Part shown: in pieces, positions 1 to 11,231 of the stretch | Layout of the letters: each line of letters opens with the position of its first letter | How positions within the stretch are numbered: the stretch's first letter is position 1 | Notes under the pieces: model-generated | What the model saw: only the letters and a program-made list of their open reading frames with translations | Databases searched by the model: none | What the model was told of the DNA's origin: nothing | Made by a program: the position numbers and the translations under genes | Origin: Diorhabda sublineata | Taxonomy: Eukaryota > Arthropoda > Insecta > Coleoptera > Chrysomelidae | Direction of reading: 5' to 3' | Length of the DNA stretch: 64,000 bases | NCBI RefSeq assembly: GCF_026230105.1 | Contig: NC_079476.1 | Location: forward strand, 3,183,209 to 3,247,208

Positions 1-652
1 AAGCAAGGAAATTGGGTTCCACATGAACTCAAGCTGTGAGACGTCGAAAGGCGACAGAAGGAAGTCATTTTGCATCGGATTGTTACTGGTGATGAAAAAT
101 GGATCCATTACGACAACCCCCAGCGCAAAAAATCATATGTGAAATCCGACCAACCAGCCAATTCAACGGCAAAGCCGAATATCCATGGCGCGAAGGTAAT
201 GGTGGGATCAGAAGGGTGTACTGTATTATGAGTTGCTAAATCCGGGTGAAACCATCAATGGAGAACGCTACCGAACACAATTAATCCATTAGAAGTGAGC
301 AGTAGCCGAAAAACGCCCGGAATGTGCAACCAGACACGAGGCAATAATTATCCATAATGACAACGCTCGGCCCCACGTTGCTATTCCAGTTAAGAACTAT
401 TTGGAAAACAGTGGATGGGAAGTTTTACCTCACCCGCCTTATAGCCCAGACCTTGCCCCTTCTGAATACTATTTGTTTCGGTCGATGCAGAACGCCCTCA
501 CTGGAAAACGGTTTACATCAGAGCAAGATATCAAAAATTGGCTTGATTCATTCTTGGCTGCCAAGCCGGCGCAGCTCTTTAGGGATGGGATCCACAAATT
601 GCCAGAAAGATGGGAAAAGGTCATAGCTTCAGATGGGCAATACTTTGATTAA
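1..652 (+). pseudogene. mariner transposase remnant, C-terminal two thirds
   Basis: This is a decayed mariner-type DNA-transposon transposase entering from the left edge of the window. Frame 1 shows the conserved WVPHEL block, then an in-frame TGA at 37-39, then VTGDEKWI with the first catalytic Asp of the DDD triad. A frameshift near 205 leads to WDQKGVLYYELL and later HNDNARPH with the second Asp. PHPPYSPDLAPSEYYLF follows with the third Asp, and the reading ends at TAA 650-652. The spacing and the SPDLAPS motif are diagnostic of mariner, and the wording resembles the cecropia-type subfamily (inference). The stop and frameshift show it is inactive. The N-terminal helix-turn-helix part lies outside the window. 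No clear 3' inverted terminal repeat was recognised downstream. Confidence 0.9.
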
Positions 653-1345
653 TACTATTGTACATGTTTTTCTTAAAGAAACTTTCAAATTTTAAGAAAA
701 AACCGCACGAATTAAGTCTTCTTCATTTGATATGATTCGACAATAATTTTTCAGAATTTATTTTATTATTTTGAAAGGTCCAAGCCCTGAATAGAAAAGA
801 TCTTTTAATTTGTACTTACCATTGAAATATTTTCAGATCATTGTCATTGCATCTTGAATAATAAATTACAATAAAAAATTGGAGCGTTCAATATTACTTC
901 GCAGTTTTCCCCATCGCCGTATTGATACAATAATTAACAGGTTGATTATTACTCTGTGCTACACCATTTTCTGGTCGAGCGATCACCCCCGATCAAGTCA
1001 CATCTGTTGATACCATATGAATAAGATTTTCGTTCATTTCGCTCACACTGGTCATTATAAATATGATAAATGTATCCGCATAACACGCTGTTGATTCGGT
1101 TGGTGGTTTTAAATCGTGGGGGAGAATTTTTAATGAAAGAGCAAAAACCTTGAAAATATAAAAGAAATGAGGATGTCAACACATTTTTTCATTACCCAAT
1201 CAAGACATAGTGATGTGAACGTGCAGTTATAATTTGATTAGAATTATTTTGAACAAGAATATTAGTCCGGGCGCTGGCTACGGGCTCCTGTAGCCCTTTA
1301 TGGGTCACCACGAAAAAATGATCGATATCTAAGTTTTTTGACCCG
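653..1345. other. AT-rich intergenic stretch, no gene seen
   Basis: No recognisable coding sequence occurs here. A small hairpin-forming GGCTAC/GTAGCC pair sits near 1276-1295. The first bases probably hold the degraded 3' end of the preceding mariner. Confidence 0.5.
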
Positions 1346-1957
1346 GAGAATCGATTTTTGGAGGTTGCGACGCCGGCACCCTGGTTAATTTTTTGTTATT
1401 AACAATTTAATTGTTTAAACGTCCATAATTTATTATCTGCAATGGTTACGGGGTTTCTGATGAAACAGTCTGGTTGCAAATCTTTTAAGGAATATTTCCG
1501 TTTTTGAATTTTGAAAAAACATTTATTAGAATCAAAATTATAGGCAAAGCAGTGTAAAAAATGTAAAAATGCGCTGATTTCTCTTTCAATCGTTCGTATT
1601 TCGGTCTGGGCAAATTAAATTGAGTATCCATTTCAAAGAAAATATTTTTCCCTTCAAAACGAGCCCTCATACGTACATTTTCAAGCATTTGTAACAGTTT
1701 TATAGCACTAGGAAGACAAAATTTTTATGAGAAAATGACACTCTTATCTATTTATAGGCCCATTCTTGCAAAAAAGAATATCAGAACAAGATCGGAGTAG
1801 CTTTTTGAAGCTATATTGTTGAGCCAGGTTCATTTCAATATATCAATAAGTGCGCGTAAGGATTAAATCAAATAAGATTGTAGTATTATCCTTTTAAGCA
1901 TAATGGCTTTTTTAAAAAGTTGTTCCTTTCGAGAAATATTTTGTGTTTCTAAATTCG

Positions 1958-2193
1958 TACGACAAATTTCAAGAGGTGGTGGTAGTTGTTTGAAAAATAC
2001 CACTGTATTAGAAAATACACAATCTATACGACAAATGCTTCAAGTTTGAAGACACCACGTTGTTTAGTACTTTATTAGCAGCTATCAAAAGTGAATTAGT
2101 AGCTAAAGGCTAAAAAGGATATCGGACTCATTGTTGAAAAACAATTATATTTTCTGTTTTTCCTTGCCAGATACTTCTGGGACCGTCCTCGTA
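1958..2193. mobile_element. Short mariner-derived segment (MITE-like), unit 1
   Basis: The right end at 2163-2193 is a mariner terminal repeat that reads, on the minus strand, TACGAGGACGGTCCCAGAAG. The left part carries the typical mariner 5' leader, GGTGGTAGTTG followed by GAAAAATACCACTGTATT, and GTTTGAAGACACCACG. The same terminal and leader signals occur in fuller mariners at 15.3-16.5 kb and 19.0-19.7 kb. The transposase body is missing, so this is a deletion derivative. The left terminal repeat is shortened by an internal loss. Confidence 0.65.
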
Positions 2194-2919
2194 TTACTTT
2201 CATAAGATGGTGACTAAAATTGAGTTTCTATTTTCTTTCTAAATATGTACGGTTATTCATGACACATTGGCTATGTTTTTTGGCTAGAGTTGGTTATTCA
2301 CTCATTAGAGAATCGATTTTTGAGGGCTGCGAGGCCGGCACCCTGGTTAATTTTTTGTTATTAACAATTTAATTGTTTAAACGTCCATAATTTATTATCT
2401 GCAATGGTTACGGGGTTTCTGATGAAACAGTCTGCTTGCAAATCTTTTAAGGAATATTTCCGTTTTTGAATTTTGAAAAAACATTTATTAGAATCAAAAT
2501 TATAGGCAAAGCAGTGTAAAAAATGTAAAAATGCGCTGATTTCTCTTTCAATCGTTCGTATTTCGGTCTGGGCAAATTCAATTGAGTATCCATTTCAAAG
2601 AAAATACTTTTCCCTTCAAAACGAGCCCTCATACGTACATTTTCAAGCATTTGTAACAGTTTTATAGCACTAGGAAGACAAAATTTTTATGAGAAAATGA
2701 CACTCTTATCTATTTATAGGCCCATTCTTGCAAAAAAGAATATCAGAACAAGATCGGAGTAGCTTTTTGAAGCTATATTGTTGAGCCAGGTTCATTTCAA
2801 TATATCAATAAGTGCGCGTAAGGATTAAATCAAATAAGATTGTAGTATTATCCTTTTAAGCATAATGGCTTTTTTAAAAAGTTGTTCCTTTCGAGAAATA
2901 TTTTGTGTTTCTAAATTCG

Positions 2920-3155
2920 TACGACAAATTTCAAGAGGTGGTGGTAGTTGTTTGAAAAATACCACTGTATTAGAAAATACACAATCTATACGGCAAATGC
3001 TTCAAGTTTGAAGACACCACGTTGTTTAGTACTTTATTAGCAGCTATCAAAAGTGAATTAGTAGCTAAAGGCTAAAAAGGATATCGGACTCATTGTTGAA
3101 AAACAATTATATTTTCTGTTTTTCCTTGCCAGATACTTCTGGGACCGTCCTCGTA
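2920..3155. mobile_element. Short mariner-derived segment, unit 2
   Basis: This is the second copy of the mariner-derived segment, exactly 962 bp after the first. It sits at the same position in the tandem unit, so it was copied with the unit and did not insert independently. Confidence 0.6.
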
Positions 3156-3881
3156 TTACTTTCATAAGATGGTGACTAAAATTGAGTTTGTATTTTCTTT
3201 TTAAATATGTACGGTTATTCATGACACATTGGCTATGTTTTTTGGCTAGAGTTGGTTATTCACTCATTAGAGAATCGATTTTTGAGGGCTGCGAGGCCGG
3301 CACCCTGGTTAATTTTTTGTTATTAACAATTTAATTGTTTAAACGTCCATAATTTATTATCTGCAATGGTTACGGGGTTTCTGATGAAACAGTCTGCTTG
3401 CAAATCTTTTAAGGAATATTTCCGTTTTTGAATTTTGAAAAAACATTTATTAGAATCAAAATTATAGGCAAAGCAGTGTAAAAAATGTAAAAATGCGCTG
3501 ATTTCTCTTTCAATCGTTCGTATTTCGGTCTGGGCAAATTCAATTGAGTATCCATTTCAAAGAAAATATTTTTCCCTTCAAAACGAGCCCTCATACGTAC
3601 ATTTTCAAGCATTTGTAACAGTTTTATAGCACTAGGAAGACAAAATTTTTATGAGAAAATGACACTCTTATCTATTTATAGGCCCACTCTTGCAAAAAAG
3701 AATATCAGAACAAGATCGGAGTAGCTTTTTGAAGCTATATTGTTGAGCCAGGTTCATTTCAATATATCAATAAGTGCGCGTAAGGATTAAATCAAATAAG
3801 ATTGTAGTATTATCCTTTTAAGCATAATGGCTTTTTTAAAAAGTTGTTCCTTTCGAGAAATATTTTGTGTTTCTAAATTCG

Positions 3882-4117
3882 TACGACAAATTTCAAGAGG
3901 TGGTGGTAGTTGCTTGAAAAATACCACTGCTTTTGAAAATACACAATCTATACGGCAAATGCTTCAAGTTTGAAGACACCACGTTGTTTAGTACTTTATT
4001 GGCAGCTATCAAAAGTGAATTAGTAGCTAAAGGCTAAAAAGGATATCGGACTCATTGTTGAAAAACAATTATATTTTCTGTTTTTCTTTGCCAGATACTT
4101 CTGGGACCGTCCTCGTA
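3882..4117. mobile_element. Short mariner-derived segment, unit 3
   Basis: This is the third copy of the mariner-derived segment, offset by another 962 bp. It shows a few private substitutions near the poly-CCACTG leader, where TTGCTTGAAAAATACC is closer to the family consensus than in units 1 and 2. Confidence 0.6.
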
Positions 4118-4230
4118 TTACTTTCATAAGATGGTGACTAAAATTGAGTTTCTATTTTCTTTCTAAATATGTACGGTTATTCATGACACATTGGCTATGT
4201 TTTTTGGCTAGAGTTGGTTATTCATTCATT

Positions 4231-5394
4231 AAGAATAGTATTACTTTCCACTCATTGCTAAAAAACTTATAAATAATGGTATTTATTTTTTCTCTTTGCA
4301 GTTATTGATTTTGGAAAACAATTTCAAAATGAATCAATATAATCAAATAAAACAAGTATTTGGAGTTCTTTGCGAGTGCACGAAAATTACAGAATCTCAA
4401 CTTTCTAGTTTAGAAAAAAAAATAACAAAAAGTCAATTTTATTCATCACCTTTCAAGAGTGATATTTTGTAAATTGGTGGGAAAAAGAAATTTTGTTTTA
4501 TAAGCAATTACCTCCTAAATACTCTGCTCAAACTACCACTACAGACTGATGTAAACGTATAAAAATAACCGAACGTTCAGAAAATTCCTGCTAAGGCTGA
4601 ACCTGTGAAAACTTGTAGACAATATGTTGATTATTCAAAATTTATTCCAGTTACTTCCTTGGCGTGTCTTTTATAAAACCAAGTTTCTCTGCAATGATTC
4701 TATGAAACTATCTAGCCTGGAGAATTAATTAAGACCTGATGAAATAGGTAAAAATTTGAACCAATCAGAGATGAATTTTAGGAAAAATTCACGATGAACA
4801 AAATATTCGATGTTCGATAATATCAAGAAGTGATGATGGTCTCCGAGCATTTTACAAAATATCGCTACTGCTAGCAAAACCAGAACAGCCCACTTTTGAA
4901 GAAATATTTCCAGTAGCTCCTTAATTTACCTTAAACTTCATGCCTTTCTACTTTTTCAGGTTCAGGAGTTGAGTTATTGCGCGGGCTCCACTTTCCACAG
5001 CTTTTTTCATTCTTTTCTTTATTGAGTCTTTTGTTTTATTTCCATTCCTTTTATTCACCTCCTCCCCAATCTTACTTACTTGTTTTTGTAACTTCGAGCT
5101 TCTTACATCTTTCTTCTAGCATTCTCAAGACGTGGAAAAACCTACGTAGTTCACGAGCCCAGATTTGTTTTAAAATTTGTTTTCGATTTTTTCACTTATA
5201 ATGCCATTCTTTTTTAGTGTTGTATCTTGATTTATTTGAATATTTTTTGTTAGAAATTGCATTTATGTAGGTACTCTGTATTTTCCTTTTCTGGTTGAAC
5301 TTGACTACTTTCCCATAAATTTCTATCTCAATTTGCTTTTGCATTTTTTTTGACTAAAAAGTATTTCTTAATTACGTTGAATAATCTTCCAGTT
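4231..5394. other. AT-rich stretch, one weak small ORF
   Basis: Nothing here is recognisable. A 47-codon ATG frame at 4329-4472 follows a TTTCTCTTTGCAG acceptor-like site at about 4291-4303, and its product begins MNQYNQIKQVFGVLCECTK. The region right after 4930 is T-rich with chance frames. I do not call either as a gene. Confidence 0.3.
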
Positions 5395-6190
5395 GTGAAC
5401 CTTTCAAAACACCACAAGGATTTCGTCAAGGCGACTCCCTATCAACAGAAATGGTATTATATTTAACAGAAGTCATTAACGCTTAGCTTATGCCAATGAA
5501 GGAAGCCTGAAGAAACACAAAACATGTATCAACAGCAGCTGAAGAGATAGACGTACACTACAATAATCACAAAACAAAATTTATGGAAATAAAGAAATTT
5601 CAATATAAAAATGTTGAGACGTTAATAGAAAGTAGAAAATTTCGTGTATTTGGGTGCACTACTAGATGATATATGACCAGAAAAAAAGGAAATCAAAGTA
5701 ACAGCTATACAGGTAACCTTAGAAGAATATTAACATAGAAAGAGATATCCAGGCTTAACAAAAATCGAATTTATAAAACAATTTAGAGACCCACCCTAAA
5801 AACCTGAGTAATAACGAATGAAACTAAACAAAAATTAGAAATCTGGGAGTGAAAAATATTAAAAAAAAAATGTTTGAAGGAAAGCATACAGAGTTATGAT
5901 GGGAGAAAAGATCAAACCATAAAATTTACACACTTTTCAATGAGTCACCAATCAACGCGTTTATAAAGACAAAAAGGTCACTTAGAACGTATGGACGAAG
6001 ACAGGCTCTTGAAATAAATTGCATGGGAGATACCAAAAGCAAGAGGTAGACAAAAAAACGGTGGATAGAAGTTGTGGAAGAAGACCTTAAAGAGAAAAAC
6101 ATCTAGAACTGGAGAGAAAAAAACGAGGGACCGAAAGAAGCGGAGAAAAATTACAAGGCTATGGACCTAAATGGTCTACGTAGGTCTCTT
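5395..6190 (+). pseudogene. Non-LTR retrotransposon (LINE) reverse-transcriptase relic
   Basis: The plus strand reads as a broken reverse transcriptase of a non-LTR element. Near 5405 it has TPQGFRQGDSLS, the conserved (P)QGxxxGDxLS block. It continues through the connection region with repeated stops and ends in the C-terminal pattern GRRQALEINCMGDTKSK...KKRWIEVVEEDLKE, typical of RTE/Jockey-superfamily LINE tails that finish in a 'GRPxKRW...D' motif. The YADD catalytic box is not preserved in frame. It is a dead 5'-truncated copy, and related tails occur near 24.7, 30.8 and 61.7 kb. Confidence 0.7.
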
Positions 6191-6689
6191 TTCATTTAAA
6201 ATGACGTTTAGACTTCTTCTTAGTCTTTATCAAAATATATTTGCCTGGTGGAATAATATTATAATCAAATATTCATTATCATCATCAAATAAATTCCAAA
6301 TATTGAAAGATTATTATGAAAGCAGCAGATTTTCTACTAGTTGATGTGAAATTTTATTGAATTGATCGTCATTGTATTAAAACAGTTTTTTTATTGACAC
6401 AACTTTTTCAATATTATTAGAAATTACTTCTCCCGATTAATAAGCTTATTTATAAGTCACTTTCACATAGAATTTATACTTTATAAACATCTGTTGTTCC
6501 TGAAAATTTGTAAATTCAATGTATACGTATTTGAAATAAGTCCAATATACACATATACACAGCATATGTTTGGCGAAATCAATAAAAAAAGGAAAGTTAA
6601 ACAATTTCAACAATTTTATATAATACAAGCACTTGCACATTGGATACATACTGTTTATTGGCATAAAAAATATATTTTTGAATTAGTTA

Positions 6690-7270
6690 CGAGGTCTGGT
6701 TATTAAATAACAAGACTTTGTACCTAGAGGGCGCCCTAGACGGGTGAGTAATGCGTTGGGTATCTAGAAATCTCGTCTATGCACGTCCCAAAACACGTTT
6801 CCGTCACTATTATAATATTTGTGTAGTAGCGATTTTAAACGAACGTATCTCTTTCTCGTGCCGAAAACCATGTGTGACAAAAAAAATCTCAAATTTCTCG
6901 TTGCTAGGAGACAATTCTCTATCTCGTGCGCGTGTTTTTGAGTGGTGTAAGTACTTTAGTGAGGGACGAGAGAGCACTGGAGATGACCAGCGCCCAGGTG
7001 GCCCTGCGACTATTTCAACTCCGGAAACAGTGACCAAAATCAACCAAATTGTGCGTGCAGATCGTCGAATTACCATCCGGATGATTGCCGAGGCTGTAAA
7101 TGCCGATACAGAAACAGTTAGAAAAAATTTACACGAGGAATTACACATGGAAAAAAAGCCAAAAAATTTGACTCCTGACCAAAAGCTCTTGCATCAACGG
7201 ATCTGCTCAGATTTCCTTAGAAAAAGATCTGCTTTGAAAGGGACCCGTTTGTCAATAATGGAAAAAGGGC
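6690..7270 (+). pseudogene. Internally deleted mariner element with 5' terminal repeat
   Basis: The 5' terminal repeat starts right after a TA at 6688-6689 and reads CGAGGTCTGGTTATTAAATA. A leader of family type follows (GGGCGCCCTAGACGGGTG, TTGGGTATCTAGAAATCTCG). The reading frame enters near 6900 with SRARVFEWCKYFSEGREST, then DDQRPGGPATISTPETVTK and the helix-turn-helix DRRITIRMIAEAVNADTETV. It continues to NLTPDQKLLHQRICSDFL. At about 7220-7230 it jumps directly to ALKGTRL, which belongs near the C-terminus, so the whole catalytic DDD core is deleted. The first residues before SRARV are also lost. A second copy of this subfamily lies at 29.3-29.5 kb on the minus strand. Confidence 0.85.
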
Positions 7271-7329
7271 ATACAAAAATATTTGTATTTTTTACGATTC
7301 ACATTATTATAAATCATAGATACTATTGA

Positions 7330-8600
7330 GTCATCTTAAACTGTTCAATCGTTCTGCACTGCAATTTGTTACTGCAGTGCACAGAAAAATGATTCTTTTA
7401 AATCCTTTTCCTTAATAAATAGGTTGAATTGCCACAAACTCATTTTGTTTTCACACGTCAGGAATTGTTTTAAAAGATCACATTCTTCTTGTAATTCATT
7501 CGTAAGATCCAGTGGGTATAATTTTTGGCAGTTACTGCATCATAAGAAGTTTTGCGTCTTCTCAACCCGCTCACCAATTGGTCCCATATTGAGAAGGTAT
7601 TAATCTTAAAATGATTACGCCTTTCATCGTCTAATTTCCTCTTCTTAACTTGTGAATACTTCTGTATTCTTATGAGCATTTTCTTTTATCAGCTTCTTTA
7701 CAAGCATGGAAAGATCCCCTTTTGTTTACTATGAAAGTGATGAGGGACTCGTAGAGCCTGGAAACTACCTCTACATCTACCTCGACACCTTGTCAAAGTT
7801 TAGAGACTATATCCCCAAAATTCTATAATATAGTCATTTCTAGACAATTTAGTTGTGTCAATAGCCTTAATTTGCCTGTACTATTTGTTAAGTCAGTGCG
7901 TAGAAAATGAAGTTTCATTAAAACTTATTCTCAAGTGTGTGAAACATTTCTATATTATTGTTAAAAATTGGAGATAAATCTCACTTACCAAACATACATA
8001 AAAAAAATTTAAAATCTGCAAACGTTATCTGTAGAAGATCCTATTCTTAACCATTTATCTTCACGTGATTAGAAAGATATTTACATGGTATTATAAACTT
8101 AAACAACACTATTGTTTTCTTTATGTACCTTGTCCTAGATTTCTTTGAAATCTAATTATACTTTACCGAGTCCTTGAATTCTCTTTTTCTTATTTTTTAA
8201 CGGTGTAACGTACAGATGGTGAAGTAATAGGATATTTGTACCTCTATTTCAATTACAAATAACGAACGAAATTATCGAGAGTAATAAATTGTCTCTAATG
8301 AGATTTTGAAAACTATTTGTTACCCAATGTCCAGTTTATTCTCACGAAATTTAATGTTACGAAGTTCGCAATTTGCTCTAGATGGAGAACTGCGAACCAT
8401 AACATGCAGATTAATATATTTTGATATTCTTAAAGATTTTATTTTTAGTTTCAAAACGACATACATTATTAAATTGACTGACTACTATAATGACTCCATT
8501 GGAATACTGAGAAATATAATGGAAAATATATTCGTACTAGTAAAAACTATTGAGAAAATTATTCAAAACTACAGAAAATTAACCAACAAACCAGGGATTT
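7330..8600. other. Non-coding stretch, no gene recognised
   Basis: Minus-strand 7470-7679 is open for 69 codons and rich in Lys/Arg (IQKYSQVKKRKLDDERRN), and plus 8306-8602 is open for 98 codons. Neither resembles a known family, and neither has convincing splice or promoter context. I treat both as chance frames in AT-rich DNA or as relics I cannot name. Confidence 0.3.
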
Positions 8601-9123
8601 AACGGAAGTGGTTATATTGGAACCGAACTCCGAGTCGGAGTATTGAAATTTGAGTTGTCGGAGTGGGAACCGGAGTCGAAGGCAGATGAGAGATCTCCTG
8701 TAACATGTCCATTCGTTTATTAAATTTTTGAAAGTTACCTTTGAATGTAACTTTTATTTTAAACCTATCAAAAAGTGAAGGAACAAATGGACAGAGTATA
8801 GTCGAGGAAAATGGAGGTTGGGCAGTTTAATGTCCTCATCACAGAGGTCGGCATAAAAAAATCGGCAAAAGCCTGGCAACGTTATCGAAAAAGATTAAAA
8901 CGAAGCATGCTCGTGCTTCAGACGGTTGTGTCTGTGTCATTATGATACGTGTTCGTCGAGTAGTTGCATTTTCAAAATGGATAACTGATACAAGTTCACG
9001 TTTGGAAAAAAAAGGTTTTTTACTACGTTGTATCTGGATATTAGCAACAATTTCCGAACTCGTCGCTTTCAAATCGTTCAACAGTGTGGAAGACGTACCA
9101 GAAATTCTTAAGAACGTGCTCTG

Positions 9124-9530
9124 TTGCCGACGCACCGCATTATGTACGACCGATATCCGTTACTTTTTGAGGTTCACGTGACGGGCCAAAGTTATCTGAA
9201 AATGCTCGAAGATTTACATGGGCACATCGATCAAATTCTCGTGAGCATTCGTCATTTCATGCTGGATGGAGGTTCGTCGCACTACGCGTTATGTGAGCGA
9301 GAGTTTCTTGATGTTCATCTTGGAGAATAGATAGACGAGAATTCATCTGAGCTGACAACATGTGTTTTCTTTTTGCAAGAGGACCTCCATCCTTCCCGAC
9401 CTCCAAACTGCAATTGAAGAAGAAGCTGAAACTCTTCGCGGGCAGCTTGACATGCTTTGCCGGACCTACTTTTCCGTTGAGAAACGTTGCCGTAAATTGA
9501 TCATCATGGGCATCGATTTGAACACTTCCA
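9124..9530 (+). pseudogene. Tc1/mariner-superfamily transposase relic, C-terminal half
   Basis: The plus-strand frames spell a decayed IS630/Tc1/mariner transposase. LLFEVHVTGQSYLKMLEDL matches the 'FFE-TVTG-xYLxMLE' block. It is followed by FMLDGGSSHYALCEREFLDV, equivalent to 'FQQDGAPPHYAxxVRxFLD' with the second catalytic Asp. After a stop comes SSELTTCVFFLQ, the degraded 'SPDLTPxDFFLW' third catalytic block. A shifted frame LPDLQTAIEEEAETLRGQLD gives the helical tail. The N-terminal DNA-binding half is not recognisable upstream. It lies inside the span of the hAT relic and in opposite orientation, which suggests nested insertion. Confidence 0.7.
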
Positions 9531-9822
9531 GTAACCATCTTTCGAATCTTTTTTGTAATTTCTTTAGATACATTTATTTTGACGCTGCATTTTTTGCTCT
9601 CAATGCAGATTTGTTGTCTGACTTATGCCGACATGTAGAAATGTGATCTATTTGAAAATCATGTTAAACTGCTGAACAATCCCTTGAGAACCGGTTTGAT
9701 AGAATAAGATATTTTATATATATTTCAAAATCTTCAATTTCAGTACTAATACAAGTTATAAATTAAGTCGCATGAAGTGATTCCAAAAGAAGCAAATTAT
9801 ATTTAACAAACAGTGAATTTTT

Positions 9823-10198
9823 TCATTTGTGATTTCCGTTTCGGTTACTATTGATTTTTTCTAGGATTAGATCTCCCGTATGTCTTCCGTTAAATTTGTG
9901 ACATTTCAAAATAACATTAACTCTATTAAATTCTTCATTTAAACCGTGCGTTGTTAGACTTAAATAACGAAATGTTTGAACTTGGTTTACTCCAAATGTC
10001 CGTTGCAAATGAAATTTTGTCATATTGTTTCAGTGAATCATACAATTCTCCACAAATATATTTTGTAAGAAACTGTCTACCCCTTAACTGGTACTTCGCC
10101 ACCGCTAACCGCATAAGACGTTTAAATCCAATGCCTTCTACGAAATTAGGACAATCTTGGGAACAAACCATTTTAGAAATCGATCTATCTGTTTCCAT
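9823..10198 (-). pseudogene. hAT-superfamily (ZBED-like) transposase relic
   Basis: The minus strand has two overlapping frames that together read as the N-terminal part of a hAT transposase. The first (9935-10198) contains QDCPNFVEGIGFKRLMRLA followed by the 'lPsRxxLtxxixxxY' equivalent RGRQFLTKYICGELYD, then ISFATDIWSKPS, the 'SxTxDxWT' block with the first catalytic Asp. After a frameshift the second frame (9823-10023) gives YLSLTTHGLNEEFN and HTGDLILEKIN, the conserved 'FxxlTxHxI...HTxxxI' stretch. The rest of the catalytic domain and the hATC dimerisation region are missing. The order of motifs is that of the family, so the assignment is firm and the gene is dead. Confidence 0.8.
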
Positions 10199-10226
10199 TG
10201 ATTAAGAATTAAAACTGCACATACTT

Positions 10227-10357
10227 CTTCAGTATCTTCAGTATCTTCAGTATCTTCAGTATCTTCAGTATCTTCAGTATCTTCAGTATCTTCAGTATCT
10301 TCAGTATCTTCAGTATCTTCAGAATCTTCAGTATCTTCAGTATATTCAGTATCTTCA
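10227..10357. repeat. 9-bp minisatellite (CTTCAGTAT)n
   Basis: About 14-15 near-perfect copies of a 9-bp unit run without interruption, with a few substituted units at the right end. On the minus strand one frame reads (Glu-Asp-Thr)n and another (Ile-Leu-Lys)n. The Glu-Asp-Thr frame is open from about 10375 through the array into LILNQWKQ. It is offset by one base from the hAT frame that follows, so it might once have been the acidic N-terminal part of that transposase. Confidence 0.95.
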
Positions 10358-11231
10358 TTATTAGTGACTTTAATAAAATGTCACATAACATTCATAACAA
10401 ACTCGAGAGTAAAAAAAAAATAACAAATGAACCGTTTTTCAAATACGAAATGACAGGTGACCAAGTAATTAACAGAATGCGTACGGCGGGATTTTCCGTG
10501 TGACAAGTATAAACCTGTTCAGACAGTACACGCTGCCTATTTCGTCGTCTGAATTAAAAGTATCAGAACTGAAGTCGAATTCGGAGATTTAATATCAATC
10601 GAAAGTTCCGACTTTTCGGAAGTGGAGTCGAATTTCCGTACACATAAAAATTTTCCCAATGAATATACATAGTAAAACAGAAACTAAGCATCCAAAATGA
10701 GTGGAGTTTTAGTGAGTCACTCAATATCAGCGTATATAAATAAAGTTCTGAGGTCTTCAGGTCGGAATTTTCAGGTAAACCCGATAAAAAATTTTAGGCG
10801 AACAGCATTCAAACCAATTTAGTAGGTAACTACGAGTAGAAAGCGAGTTCTATTCGTTCGTAAATTAACGTCAATCTGAAATTGATTAGAGAAACAAAAA
10901 TATATGATGTACATTCGTTATATAAACCAGATTATATATTTATTAGGTAATAGATTAAAAAACAAATCAAGTATTCTCAATCTAACTTCTAGCTGACTCG
11001 TAGATGAGAATTTATAAAGGAACCTATAATTAGTAAATAAAATCGTGGTTTGGAAGTTAGCCAATGCTTCGATTATTGCGATTGGAATTATCAAAGAATT
11101 ATTACTGACGGATTAAATTGATTGATTGTGATAGCTAGAAATAAATAATTATTATAAAATATTTGGCCTGGCTGGTGTTCATCAAAAATTCCATCACATA
11201 TTTTCTTCTATTCTTTATGGTTTCAGTACTA

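Larger units (their letters stand above)
1346..4230. repeat. Three tandem copies of a 962-bp unit
   Basis: Three head-to-tail copies begin near 1346, 2308 and 3270, with an exact 962-bp period and only scattered substitutions. Each unit starts at GAATCGATTTTT followed by a GC-richer GCCGGCACCCTGG block and ends in GGTTATTCACTCATTAGA. A 67-codon open frame recurs on the minus strand (1485-1688, 2447-2650, 3409-3612). Its conservation follows simply from the near identity of the copies, and it resembles no family I know. The block ends abruptly near 4230. Such a short array could be a young segmental duplication or the edge of a satellite. Confidence 0.95.
8600..10640 (-). mobile_element. Probable decayed hAT element, outline inferred
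   Basis: Both edges carry clusters of GGAGTC/CGGA subterminal motifs (CCGAACTCCGAGTCGGAG at about 8621-8639, and GGAAGTGGAGTCGAATTTCC near 10619-10638), in mirrored positions around a hAT transposase relic on the minus strand at 9823-10198. hAT elements commonly have such subterminal repeats, so the edges probably mark the original element. I could not find clean terminal repeats or an 8-bp duplication, so the limits are approximate. A Tc1/mariner relic lies inside on the opposite strand. Confidence 0.4.

Noticed and set aside
949..1182. 77-codon minus frame
   Set aside because: No motif, no splice or promoter context, and the composition of a chance frame.
1485..1688. Conserved 67-codon frame in the three tandem units
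   Set aside because: Conservation is explained by near identity of the whole 962-bp units; there is no coding-type substitution pattern to see and no recognised motif.
4329..4472. 47-codon frame following an acceptor-like TTTGCAG
   Set aside because: Too short, Lys/Ser/Gln-rich, no donor or homolog recognised.
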